Shown piece after piece: positions 50,182-60,524 of a stretch of 64,000 bases of DNA (position 1 is the stretch's first letter; the number at the start of each line of letters is the position of its first letter). The notes beneath the pieces are model-generated. The model was not told the DNA's origin. It searched no databases and saw only the letters and a program-made list of their open reading frames with translations. This DNA is from Sulfurivermis sp040755915 (GTDB lineage: Bacteria; Pseudomonadota; Gammaproteobacteria; Thiohalomonadales; Thiohalomonadaceae), in contig JBFLWM010000017.1 in NCBI GenBank assembly GCA_040755915.1, positions 48,151 to 112,150 of the forward strand. The letters run 5' to 3'. Position numbers and translations under genes: made by a program.

Positions 50182-52218
50182 ATGTTCACGTTCATCCAGC
50201 GCCTGCTGGCGCGCTATTCCATACGCACCAAACTCTGGTTCGGCTTCGGCATGCTGGTGGTGATTCTGGCCGGGGTCGTGCTGACCACCGTTGCCAGCCT
50301 GACCGCCACCCGCGGCAATATGGCCGAGGTGACGGAGCGCATCCAGCCCACCGTGCTCGACGCACTGGAACTGGCCACGCGCCTGGAGCACACCAGCGCC
50401 TCGCTGGGCTTCTATCTGCTCAGCAAGGAGCCGACTCAGCGCGAAGACTATCTGCAAAATCTGCAACAGGTGAGCGAACTCTTGCAGCGTCTGCAACAGC
50501 AGCCGCTGGTGCAGCAAGAGGCTGCGCTGGGCAGCAAGGTTGCCGCGGTGGCGGAGAAGGTGCAGCGTTTTGCGGACTATCGCGAGCGCATGTTGCAGCT
50601 GGCGCTGGATGACGGCGCCAATTTCCCGGCCATGCAATATGCCGGCATGAACGTCAATCCACTCAGCCAGGAGGCGCTGCAACTGCTGTCGCAGATGATC
50701 ATGGCGGAGGAGGAAGAGGCCGCCAACGGCCAACGCAAGCAGCTGTTGCTGCTGCTGGGGGAGTTGCGCTACGCCTGGACCAACGTCATGAACGGCATCC
50801 GCGGCTATCTGGCCTTCCGCGCCGACACTGCCCTGGATGAGATCCAGCTGCATCAGGAGAATGTCGGCAAGCTGGTGGAGCGGGTGAAGAAACGTGCTGG
50901 CCAGCTCAACTTCGAGCAGCAGGATGCCTTCGAGCAGTTCGTTGCCCTGCGCCAGCGTTTTCTCGCCAATTTCACCCGGATGCGGACCCTGCACAGCAGC
51001 GAGCAGTGGCGCACCGATGCCCACCTGGTGCGCAGCGAGCTGGGACCGCTGCTGGGCGAGAGCAAACAGCTGCTCGATGAACTGGTGCAGGAGTTGCGCA
51101 GCCGCACCGAGCAGCGCAGCGATGCCCTGCTGACGCAGATTGACGTGACACGGGCTACCGTCCTGCTGCTGCTGGCCGCCGGCCTGTTCCTCGGCGTGTT
51201 CGGCGCCTGGATCATCAGCCATCTGATCAGCAAGCCACTGCGCATGGCGGTCAACACCATGAACGACATCGCCGCCGGTGGCGGCAATCTGGCCTGCCAA
51301 CTGCACGTGGACGGCCGTGATGAAATCGGCCAGTTGTGCATGGCCTTCAACCGTTTCGTGGAAAAGATCCGCGCCATCGTCAGCCAGGTGGCCGGTTCGA
51401 CGACACAGCTGGCGACGGCGGCCGAACAGATGTCGCAGATCAGTTCCGACGCCAACCACGGTGTGCAACGCCAGCAGCAGGAGACCGAACAGGTTGCCGC
51501 GGCGATGAATCAGATGGCGGCCACGGCGCAGGAGATGGCGCAGAACGCCGGTCTCGCCGCCGATTCCGCCGCCCAGGCCGATACCCAGGCGGCCGGCGGG
51601 CGTCAGGTGGTGGCGCAGACCGTGGACGCCATCGACAATCTGGCACGTGCCGTGGAGCAGGCGGCCGACGTCATCCACCAGCTGGAGGATGACAGCGACA
51701 GCATCGGCACCGTGGTGGACGTGATCCGCGGCATCGCCGAGCAGACCAACCTGCTGGCACTCAACGCCGCCATCGAGGCGGCACGGGCCGGTGAGCAGGG
51801 GCGCGGTTTCGCGGTGGTGGCCGACGAGGTGCGCACCCTGGCCTCGCGTACCCAGCAGTCCACCACCGAGATCAAGGCCATCATCGAGAAGCTGCAGAAG
51901 GGGGCCAGCGATGCTGTCGCGATGATGACCAAGGGGCGGGTTCAGGCCAACGCCAGCGTCGAGCAGGCGGCCCGCGCCGGTGCCGCCCTGGCGGAGATCA
52001 CTGCCTCGGTGGACAACATCACCGACATGAACCGCCACATTGCCGATGCCGCTGTCCAGCAGGAGCAGGTGGCGGAGGAGATCAACCGCAATATCGCCAA
52101 CATCACCCAGGTGGCCGAACAGACCGCCGAAGGCACGCGCCAGCTGGCGGCCTCCAGCACCCAGCTGGCCGGGCTGGCCGAGCAGTTGCAGGGGCTGGTG
52201 GGGCAGTTCCGGACCTGA
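50182..52218 (+). CDS. Methyl-accepting chemotaxis protein with long helical sensor
   Basis: 678 residues. Membrane helices at ~22-42 and ~320-345 enclose a ~280-residue, all-helical periplasmic domain of bimodular type. HAMP follows (SKPLRMAVNTMNDIAAGGGNLACQL), then the signalling hairpin with EQTNLLALNAAIEAARAGEQGRGFAVVADEVRTLASRTQQS, nearly identical at that point to the heme MCP at 35201. Ligand unknown. The start was chosen at MFTFIQ with GGGGAGAGG upstream. Confidence 0.92.
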   Translation: MFTFIQRLLARYSIRTKLWFGFGMLVVILAGVVLTTVASLTATRGNMAEVTERIQPTVLDALELATRLEHTSASLGFYLLSKEPTQREDYLQNLQQVSELLQRLQQQPLVQQEAALGSKVAAVAEKVQRFADYRERMLQLALDDGANFPAMQYAGMNVNPLSQEALQLLSQMIMAEEEEAANGQRKQLLLLLGELRYAWTNVMNGIRGYLAFRADTALDEIQLHQENVGKLVERVKKRAGQLNFEQQDAFEQFVALRQRFLANFTRMRTLHSSEQWRTDAHLVRSELGPLLGESKQLLDELVQELRSRTEQRSDALLTQIDVTRATVLLLLAAGLFLGVFGAWIISHLISKPLRMAVNTMNDIAAGGGNLACQLHVDGRDEIGQLCMAFNRFVEKIRAIVSQVAGSTTQLATAAEQMSQISSDANHGVQRQQQETEQVAAAMNQMAATAQEMAQNAGLAADSAAQADTQAAGGRQVVAQTVDAIDNLARAVEQAADVIHQLEDDSDSIGTVVDVIRGIAEQTNLLALNAAIEAARAGEQGRGFAVVADEVRTLASRTQQSTTEIKAIIEKLQKGASDAVAMMTKGRVQANASVEQAARAGAALAEITASVDNITDMNRHIADAAVQQEQVAEEINRNIANITQVAEQTAEGTRQLAASSTQLAGLAEQLQGLVGQFRT

Positions 52219-52240
52219 TGGCCCGCCGCCGATCCCGGAA

Positions 52241-52275
52241 AACGCCCCCGTCACACCGTGGCGGGGGCGTTTTGC
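52241..52275 (+). terminator. Rho-independent terminator after the second MCP
   Basis: AACGCCCCCG and CGGGGGCGTT form a 10-bp stem followed by TTTGCG. Confidence 0.75.
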
Positions 52276-52358
52276 GTTAGAATCCTTCCACTTTGCCTGC
52301 GGCGCACCAGTGCTGCAGGTCGTGTCTTACGATAATAACCATTATTAATCAATAAATT

Positions 52359-54248
<1,890 letters not shown>

Positions 54249-54252
54249 GGCA

Positions 54253-54624
54253 ATGAAGCATCTGATACTCGTCGCCCACGGCAGCCGCCGCGAGGCTTCC
54301 AACGAAGAGGTGCGCAAGATCGCCGCGCGCCTGAAGGAACTGGCCGGCAACCGCTATGCCGACGTCACCGCGGCCTTCCTCGAACTCGCCGAGCCGAGCA
54401 TCCCGGGCGCCATTCAATGCTGCGTCGAGCGCGGCGCGCAGGAGGTGGTGGTGTTGCCCTATTTCCTGTCACAGGGGCGTCACGTGGCGACGGATGTCCC
54501 AGAACAGGTGCAGCCCAAGCAGGCGGAACACCCGCAGGTGCGGATCACCATTGCGCCGTATCTGGGCGCGGCGGAAGAGGGTATTGCCGCCATCCTGCTG
54601 GAGCTGGCGCAATCAGAATATTGA
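54253..54624 (+). CDS. Short-form sirohydrochlorin chelatase CbiX
   Basis: 123 residues. LILVAHGSRREASNEEVRKIA has the catalytic His, and VVVLPYFLSQGRHVATDVP the second His. It is the short archaeal/bacterial single-domain form, inserting Co or Fe into sirohydrochlorin for cobalamin or siroheme. It lies four bases after parE and nine bases before parC, an odd setting for this activity. Confidence 0.9.
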   Translation: MKHLILVAHGSRREASNEEVRKIAARLKELAGNRYADVTAAFLELAEPSIPGAIQCCVERGAQEVVVLPYFLSQGRHVATDVPEQVQPKQAEHPQVRITIAPYLGAAEEGIAAILLELAQSEY

Positions 54625-54633
54625 GCGAACGTG

Positions 54634-56892
54634 ATGGCTGAAACTACCGAGATGAATTACGAAGGCGTCGAGCGACTGCCGCTCAAGGCCTTTACCGAGA
54701 AGGCGTACCTGGACTACTCCATGTACGTGATCATGGACCGCGCCCTGCCGCACATCGGTGACGGCCTCAAGCCGGTGCAGCGCCGCATCGTCTACGCCAT
54801 GAGCGAGCTGGGGCTGAAGGCCGGCGCCAAGTACAAGAAGTCGGCGCGCACCGTCGGTGACGTGCTGGGCAAGTTCCACCCCCACGGCGACTCCGCCTGC
54901 TACGAGGCGATGGTGCTGATGGCGCAGCCGTTCAGCTACCGCTATCCGCTGGTCGACGGTCAGGGCAACTGGGGTTCGCCCGACGATCCGAAGTCCTTCG
55001 CCGCCATGCGTTACACCGAGTCACGCCTGGCGAAGTTCTCCGATCTGCTGCTTACCGAGGTGGAGCAGGGCACGGTGGACTGGGTGCCCAACTTCGACGG
55101 CACGCTGGAAGAACCCGCGCTGCTGCCGGCACGCGTGCCGCATGTGCTGCTCAACGGCACCACCGGCATCGCCGTGGGCATGGCCACCGATATTCCGCCG
55201 CACAACCTGCGCGAGGTGGTGAGCGCCTGCGTGCGCCTGCTGGAGGAACCCAGGGCCACTATCGAGCAGCTGTGCGAGCATGTGCAGGGGCCGGATTATC
55301 CCACCGAAGCGGAGATCATCACCCCGCGCGCCGAGTTGCTGAAGATGTACCACAGCGGCGGCGGCAGCGTGCGCATGCGTGCCCGCTGGGAGCGCGACGA
55401 GGGCGACATCGTCATTACCTCGCTGCCCTACCAGGTGTCCGGCGCCAAGGTGCTGGAGCAGATCGCCCAGCAGATGCAGCAGAAGAAGCTGCCGATGGTG
55501 GAGGACCTGCGCGACGAGTCGGATCACGAAAACCCGACGCGCCTCGTCATCGTGCCGCGCTCCAATCGCATCGATGTGGACGAGCTGATGAACCACCTGT
55601 TCGCCACCACCGATCTGGAGCGCAGTTACCGCGTCAACATGAACGTGCTCGGTCTCGACGGCCGGCCGCGGGTGAAGAACCTGCGCGAGATGTTGGTGGA
55701 ATGGCTGGAATTCCGCATCCGCACCGTGCGGCGCCGTCTGGAGCACCGCCTGGACAAGGTGCAACGCCGCCTGCACATTCTCGATGGTCTGCTCATCGCC
55801 TTTCTCAACATCGACGAGGTGATCCACATCATCCGTACCGAGGACCAGCCCAAGCCTGTACTGATGGCGCGCTTCGGCCTGTCCGATGAGCAAGCCGAGG
55901 CGATTCTTGAACTCAAGTTGCGTCACCTGGCCAAGCTGGAGGAGATGAAGATCCGCGGTGAACAGGATGAACTGGCACAGGAGCGCGATGCCCTGCAGAA
56001 GACCCTGTCCTCCGAGGCGCGCCTGAAGACCCTGGTGAAGAAGGAGCTCATTGCCGATGCGGAAAACTACGGCGATGAGCGCCGCTCGCCGCTGGTCGAG
56101 CGCGCCGCTGCCCAGGCCCTGGATGAGACCGTGTTGGTGGGCGTGGAGCCGCTCACTGTGGTGCTGTCGGAGAAGGGGTGGGTGCGCGCCGGCAAGGGGC
56201 ACGACCTCGACCCCACCGGACTCAGCTACAAGGCCGGCGACGGCTACAAGGACGCCGCACGCGGCAAGAGCAATCAGCTCGCCACCTTCATTGATTCCAC
56301 AGGTCGCAGCTATTCGCTGCCGGCCCATACGCTGCCCTCGGCGCGCGGTCAGGGCGAACCGCTGTCCGGCCGCGTCAACCCCATAGCCGGCGCGACCTTC
56401 GAGAGCGTGTTGATGGGCGAGGATGCGGAACTGGTGCTGCTCGCCTCCGATGCCGGATATGGCTTCGTCGCGAAGCTGTCCGATCTGCACGCGCGCAACA
56501 AGGCCGGCAAGAACGTGCTCAACCTGCCCAGCGGCGCCAGGGTGCTGCCGCCGCAGCGGGTGGGCAACTACGATACCGACGTCATTGCCGCTGCCACCAA
56601 CGATGGCCGTTTGCTGGTGTTCCCCATCAGCGAATTGCCGCAGATGCCGCGCGGCAAGGGCAACAAGATCATCGGTATCCCGGCCAACAAGGCGGCCATG
56701 CGCGAGGAGTATGTGGTGGCCACTGCGGTGATTCCCGCCGACGGCGCGGTGACCCTGTTTGCCGGCAAGCGTCACATCACCCTCAAGGCAGCCGAGCTGG
56801 AGCACTATCGTGGCGAGCGTGGCCGGCGCGGCAACAAGCTGCCGCGCGGTTTCCAGCGGGTGGATGCGGTGATGGCGGGGGAGAAGGCGTAG
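54634..56892 (+). CDS. parC: DNA topoisomerase IV subunit A ParC
   Basis: 752 residues. The QRDR VGDVLGKFHPHGDSACYEAM has wild-type Ser and Glu at the quinolone positions; the catalytic Tyr lies in MRYTESRLAKF. The C-terminal beta-pinwheel domain (~490-740) has GAR/beta repeats such as VLLASDAGYGFVAKLSDLHARNKAGKNVL. A GTG three bases earlier (54631) is an alternative start. Confidence 0.97.
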   Translation: MAETTEMNYEGVERLPLKAFTEKAYLDYSMYVIMDRALPHIGDGLKPVQRRIVYAMSELGLKAGAKYKKSARTVGDVLGKFHPHGDSACYEAMVLMAQPFSYRYPLVDGQGNWGSPDDPKSFAAMRYTESRLAKFSDLLLTEVEQGTVDWVPNFDGTLEEPALLPARVPHVLLNGTTGIAVGMATDIPPHNLREVVSACVRLLEEPRATIEQLCEHVQGPDYPTEAEIITPRAELLKMYHSGGGSVRMRARWERDEGDIVITSLPYQVSGAKVLEQIAQQMQQKKLPMVEDLRDESDHENPTRLVIVPRSNRIDVDELMNHLFATTDLERSYRVNMNVLGLDGRPRVKNLREMLVEWLEFRIRTVRRRLEHRLDKVQRRLHILDGLLIAFLNIDEVIHIIRTEDQPKPVLMARFGLSDEQAEAILELKLRHLAKLEEMKIRGEQDELAQERDALQKTLSSEARLKTLVKKELIADAENYGDERRSPLVERAAAQALDETVLVGVEPLTVVLSEKGWVRAGKGHDLDPTGLSYKAGDGYKDAARGKSNQLATFIDSTGRSYSLPAHTLPSARGQGEPLSGRVNPIAGATFESVLMGEDAELVLLASDAGYGFVAKLSDLHARNKAGKNVLNLPSGARVLPPQRVGNYDTDVIAAATNDGRLLVFPISELPQMPRGKGNKIIGIPANKAAMREEYVVATAVIPADGAVTLFAGKRHITLKAAELEHYRGERGRRGNKLPRGFQRVDAVMAGEKA

Positions 56893-56932
56893 TACGTTCG
56901 GCAGATGGATCGGGAAATGAGCGGAGGGTCTG

Positions 56933-57832
56933 ATGAGCGATGACGGGCAGGGCAAGGCGAAGATCCTGGTGGCCGATGATTCGCGCCTGATTCGCGCCAG
57001 TTTTTCCCGTTATTTGGGCGAACAGTTCGAGTTGGTGCTGTGCGAGGACGGCCAACAGGCGTGGGACGCGCTGGAGCAGACCGATGATTTCACCCTGCTG
57101 TTCACTGATCTGTCGATGCCGCGCCTGGATGGCTATGCGCTGCTGGAGCGCATTCGGGCCTGCGACAATCCGGCCATCCGCGAACTGCCGGTGATCATCG
57201 TCACCGGCAAGGAGGACGAGGAGGAGGCACGGGAGCGTTTGCTGGCCCTCGGGGCGACTGACTTCATCAACAAGCCGTTCCATTCCTCCGAACTGGTGTC
57301 ACGCGCACGCGGCTATGCCAGCCTGCGCAAGACCGTAACCAAGCTCGAGCGGGAGGCCCCCGTCGACAAGCTGACCGGCCTGATGAGCCGGGACTATTTT
57401 CTGGAGCAGGGCAAAAAGCATCTGGCCCTGGCGCGTCGGCAGGAATTCAAGCTCAGCGTGGCGCGCATTGCGGTAGCCAACCTGGAAGAGCTGAAGCAGG
57501 AATTCGGTGTGCCGCTGGTGGTGAAGATGCTGGCAGTGGTGGCCAAGGTGCTGCGCGACAGTGTTCGCACGGAGGATATTGCGGCAAGTTTTTCCACCGG
57601 CCAGTTTGCGTTGCTGTTGCTGGGTGCCGATCCGCAGGCGACGGTACAGGTATGGGCCCGGTTGCGCAGTCGCCTCGCCAATTTTGAACTGAAGGTCGGG
57701 GAGCGCAAGGCGTCCATCCTGTTCAAGGCGGGTATCTCGACGCAGAATGTCGCCGAGACGGCGGATGGATTTGATGGCCTGGTGCGACAGGCGGAAGACA
57801 GTCTGCGCGCGCAGCTGATGCCGCCGTCATAA
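56933..57832 (+). CDS. Response regulator with degenerate GGDEF domain
   Basis: 299 residues. The receiver domain has ILVADDSRLIRAS, the phosphorylatable Asp59 in LLFTDLSMPRLDGY and the Lys in FINKPF. The C-terminal GGDEF-type fold (PVDKLTGLMSRDYFLEQGKKHLALA) reads SFSTGQFALLL at the motif, so GGDEF is lost and cyclase activity is unlikely. GGAGGG precedes the ATG. It may signal through protein contacts. Ends 5 bases from a convergent gene with no terminator space. Confidence 0.88.
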   Translation: MSDDGQGKAKILVADDSRLIRASFSRYLGEQFELVLCEDGQQAWDALEQTDDFTLLFTDLSMPRLDGYALLERIRACDNPAIRELPVIIVTGKEDEEEARERLLALGATDFINKPFHSSELVSRARGYASLRKTVTKLEREAPVDKLTGLMSRDYFLEQGKKHLALARRQEFKLSVARIAVANLEELKQEFGVPLVVKMLAVVAKVLRDSVRTEDIAASFSTGQFALLLLGADPQATVQVWARLRSRLANFELKVGERKASILFKAGISTQNVAETADGFDGLVRQAEDSLRAQLMPPS

Positions 57833-57836
57833 CTCC

Positions 57837-58889
57837 TTATTCGCCGCTGCGTTTTTCCTGCAGTGCGCGCAATTTCTCCAATACCCGTTCGGCACGTTCG
57901 ATGTGCGTGGCGACCCGCTCATTGGCCGGGTCCAGTTGTTGCGCCTTGCGCCATGCCGCCAGGGCCTGTTCGTACTTGCCACGGCTGTAGAGGGTAATGC
58001 CCTGCTCAGTATGGCGGTTTACCACCTCGGCCACCTCGGCATTGAGCTCGCTGCGCAGCTGCGGCAATTCCTGCGGCGGCGTGGGCTGCAACTCCAGCAG
58101 GGCCAGCAGACGCTGGGCCTCGATCCAGTTCTTGCTGTCGTAGGCCTGGCGGTACTGTTGCAGCAACTCCTGGGTTTCATCTTCCACGCTGGCTTTGCCG
58201 CTTGTTGCCGGGACGGCGGGGGCCAGGCGGCGCAGAAGCTCCTTGTTGGCCTGCCTGGTTTCCGGGCCGGGGCTGAGGCGCAGGGCCAGGTTCAGGCTGC
58301 GGCGGGCGCTCACCATATCCTTGCGCTCCAGGGCCAGGCGACCGCGGCGAGTCAGTTCGCCGCTCACCTCGGCCGCCTCTTCCTGCAGCTGGCGCAGATC
58401 GTAGCGGGCACGCCAGGAATAGGGGTCAACAGTCGCACGGCTGGTGTACACCGGCAGCAGGTGCAGCAGTCCTTCGGCTCGGGCCTGCAGCAATTCCAGA
58501 TCGATTTCATCCAGCCGCGCCGCCTGCTGTTGCAGCAGGCGCTGGTGGTTGTGCTGCAGTACGCTGCTCTCGGGAAAACGCTTGAGTGCGGCGGTGCTCA
58601 GCTCGAGTGCCTGCGCCCACTGTCCCTGTCGCGCCAGCTCAGCGCTCTGGTTGGCCGTATCCCGCGCGTACTGTTCGGCCTGACGCACGACGGCATCACG
58701 CTTTTTCATCAGGCGCGCGTAGTCGGGATGCTGTGGCTTGATGTAACTCAGGGCGCTCAGTGCCTTGCCGTACTCCTGCTGTTGTACCCATTGTTCGATC
58801 TGGTGGTCCACATCGCCACTGACGCTGGCGAGATAGGCGCAGCCGTGGAGCAGCATGGGGAGCATGAAGATGAGCAGCAGGCGGCGCAT
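57837..58889 (-). CDS. TPR-containing lipoprotein co-transcribed with adenylate cyclase
   Basis: 350 residues. LLHGC gives a lipidated Cys at 17. The body is helical with TPR-like repeats (EQYARDTANQSAELARQGQWAQALELSTAALKRFPE and ITLYSRGKYEQALAAWRKAQQLDPANE). The start codon shares a base with the stop of the adenylate cyclase gene (TGATG), so the pair is translationally coupled. A partner or regulator of the cyclase is plausible. Confidence 0.85.
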   Translation of the reverse strand: MRRLLLIFMLPMLLHGCAYLASVSGDVDHQIEQWVQQQEYGKALSALSYIKPQHPDYARLMKKRDAVVRQAEQYARDTANQSAELARQGQWAQALELSTAALKRFPESSVLQHNHQRLLQQQAARLDEIDLELLQARAEGLLHLLPVYTSRATVDPYSWRARYDLRQLQEEAAEVSGELTRRGRLALERKDMVSARRSLNLALRLSPGPETRQANKELLRRLAPAVPATSGKASVEDETQELLQQYRQAYDSKNWIEAQRLLALLELQPTPPQELPQLRSELNAEVAEVVNRHTEQGITLYSRGKYEQALAAWRKAQQLDPANERVATHIERAERVLEKLRALQEKRSGE

Positions 58890-60487
58890 CAGGCAGTGGC
58901 CAGATCGGGATGCTGACGCACGATGTGGTGGTAGTGCTGTTCCATCTCTTGCCGCAACGGCTCCGCCAGATCGAGGACCTCCACCGTGGCTACCGGCTGT
59001 TGCTTGCCACGCAGGCGGATGGTGTTGTGTTCGTGGCCGATGACCCGGCCGGTCAGGGTCGGCAGGCTGTACATTACCTTGCTGATGATGATCTGGCCGG
59101 CTTCCGCCACGGTGGACAGGCGCGAGGCAAGATTGACCGCGTCGCCGACCACCGTGTACTCCATGCGTTCCCGGGAACCCATGTTGCCGGCCAGCATGGT
59201 GCCGGAGTTGCAGCTGATATGGAAATCCACCGGGATCTGGCCGCGGGCCTGACGCTGCCGGTTCAGCTCACCGATCAGCCGCTGGATCAGCACGGCGCAG
59301 CACACGGTGTTGAGGCTGTGCAGTTCGTCCGGCTGCGGTACACCGAACACCAGCATGGCGCAGTCACCCATGTATTTGTCCACATGCCCCTGATAGGCCT
59401 GGGCGGCCTGGGCGATGACACCGAAGTATTCGTTCAGCAGGCTGCTGATCTCCTGCGGCGAGAGCTGTTCGGACAGGGCGGTGAATCCGGCGATGTCGGC
59501 GAACAGCACGCTGGCCTCCACATGCTGGCCGCCGAGCTGCACCTGATCCAGATCGCTCAAGACCTCGCGCGCCACCTTGGGCGACACGTAACGGGAAAAT
59601 ATCTGCTCCACCTGTTCCTTGCGCAGCAGGCCGTCGCTCATGGTGTTGAAGGCCTGCATCAGGGTGCCGATTTCATCGTTGCGCCGCTCGGCGAAGCGGA
59701 AGCTGTAGTCGCCGCGGGAAATCTGCAGGCTGGCGTCCATCAGGTCGTTGATTGGCCGGGACAGGCGCTGGCCAAGCAGGATGGCGGCAACGGCCCCGAG
59801 CAGCACCATCAGCAGGGTGGCGGTGGTGACGGCGCGCAGGGTATCGCGCTGCGCCTGGCTGAGCTGGGAGTGATCGAAGGTCAGCAGGGCATAGCCGGTG
59901 ATCAGTTCGCGCACCTCGATGGGGGTGAAGAAGGCGATGGTGTCGGTGGGTTGGCCCTGCGTCAGGGCCTGCCATTCCACCGTGGCGATGCTGTTGCCGG
60001 CCTTGGCCTGTTCCACCATCTGCCGGAGCTGGAGCGGCGTGGGTGCCAGGCCTTCGCTCACCAGGGGCTCGAGTTCTTCGTTGTAGATGACGGCGCCGCG
60101 CACACCGCCGTGACGCATCATGCTGCCGGCCGCCAGGCTCAGTGTAAGGCTGTCGCCGGCCAGCAGCGGCTCCTTGACGGTTTCCGCCATCTGGCTGATG
60201 AGTGCCTGGCCAAAGTGGTTCATCTGCTGGCGCAACAGACGTGTCTGGTTGTCCACCACGGCCATCCCCAGCAGGGACATTCCCACAGTTATGACAAGGG
60301 TAATGACCAGGGCCAGTTTGTAGGCAATGGGGAAGTGCTGCGGTTGCAGGTCCTGCCAAAGGTGGCCGGCGCGTGGCCACAGCGCGGCCATCTGCTGGCG
60401 CAGCCGCGTCGTTACATCTCGTGCCATTCTGAGGGTAAGGCTGCCTGCGCGCATAAGTCTGACGGTCCGACAGTGGTGCGCAATCAT
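58889..60487 (-). CDS. Membrane class III adenylate/guanylate cyclase with HAMP
   Basis: 532 residues if begun at the first ATG; MARDVTTRL at 60427 is another possible start. Two membrane helices (~56-76 and ~225-245) frame a periplasmic domain, then HAMP (RLSRPINDLMDASLQISRGDYSFRF) and the cyclase domain: EASVLFADIAGFTALSEQL with the metal Asp, VDKYMGDCAMLVFG with the second Asp and base-reading Lys, and MEYTVVGDAVNLASRL with Thr at the second purine position and catalytic Asn and Arg. This is class IIIb-like, probably making cAMP. Confidence 0.93.
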   Translation of the reverse strand: MIAHHCRTVRLMRAGSLTLRMARDVTTRLRQQMAALWPRAGHLWQDLQPQHFPIAYKLALVITLVITVGMSLLGMAVVDNQTRLLRQQMNHFGQALISQMAETVKEPLLAGDSLTLSLAAGSMMRHGGVRGAVIYNEELEPLVSEGLAPTPLQLRQMVEQAKAGNSIATVEWQALTQGQPTDTIAFFTPIEVRELITGYALLTFDHSQLSQAQRDTLRAVTTATLLMVLLGAVAAILLGQRLSRPINDLMDASLQISRGDYSFRFAERRNDEIGTLMQAFNTMSDGLLRKEQVEQIFSRYVSPKVAREVLSDLDQVQLGGQHVEASVLFADIAGFTALSEQLSPQEISSLLNEYFGVIAQAAQAYQGHVDKYMGDCAMLVFGVPQPDELHSLNTVCCAVLIQRLIGELNRQRQARGQIPVDFHISCNSGTMLAGNMGSRERMEYTVVGDAVNLASRLSTVAEAGQIIISKVMYSLPTLTGRVIGHEHNTIRLRGKQQPVATVEVLDLAEPLRQEMEQHYHHIVRQHPDLATA

Positions 60488-60524
60488 ACCACGGCCGTCC
60501 CCCAGGCCAGCTGTGGCGGGGATC

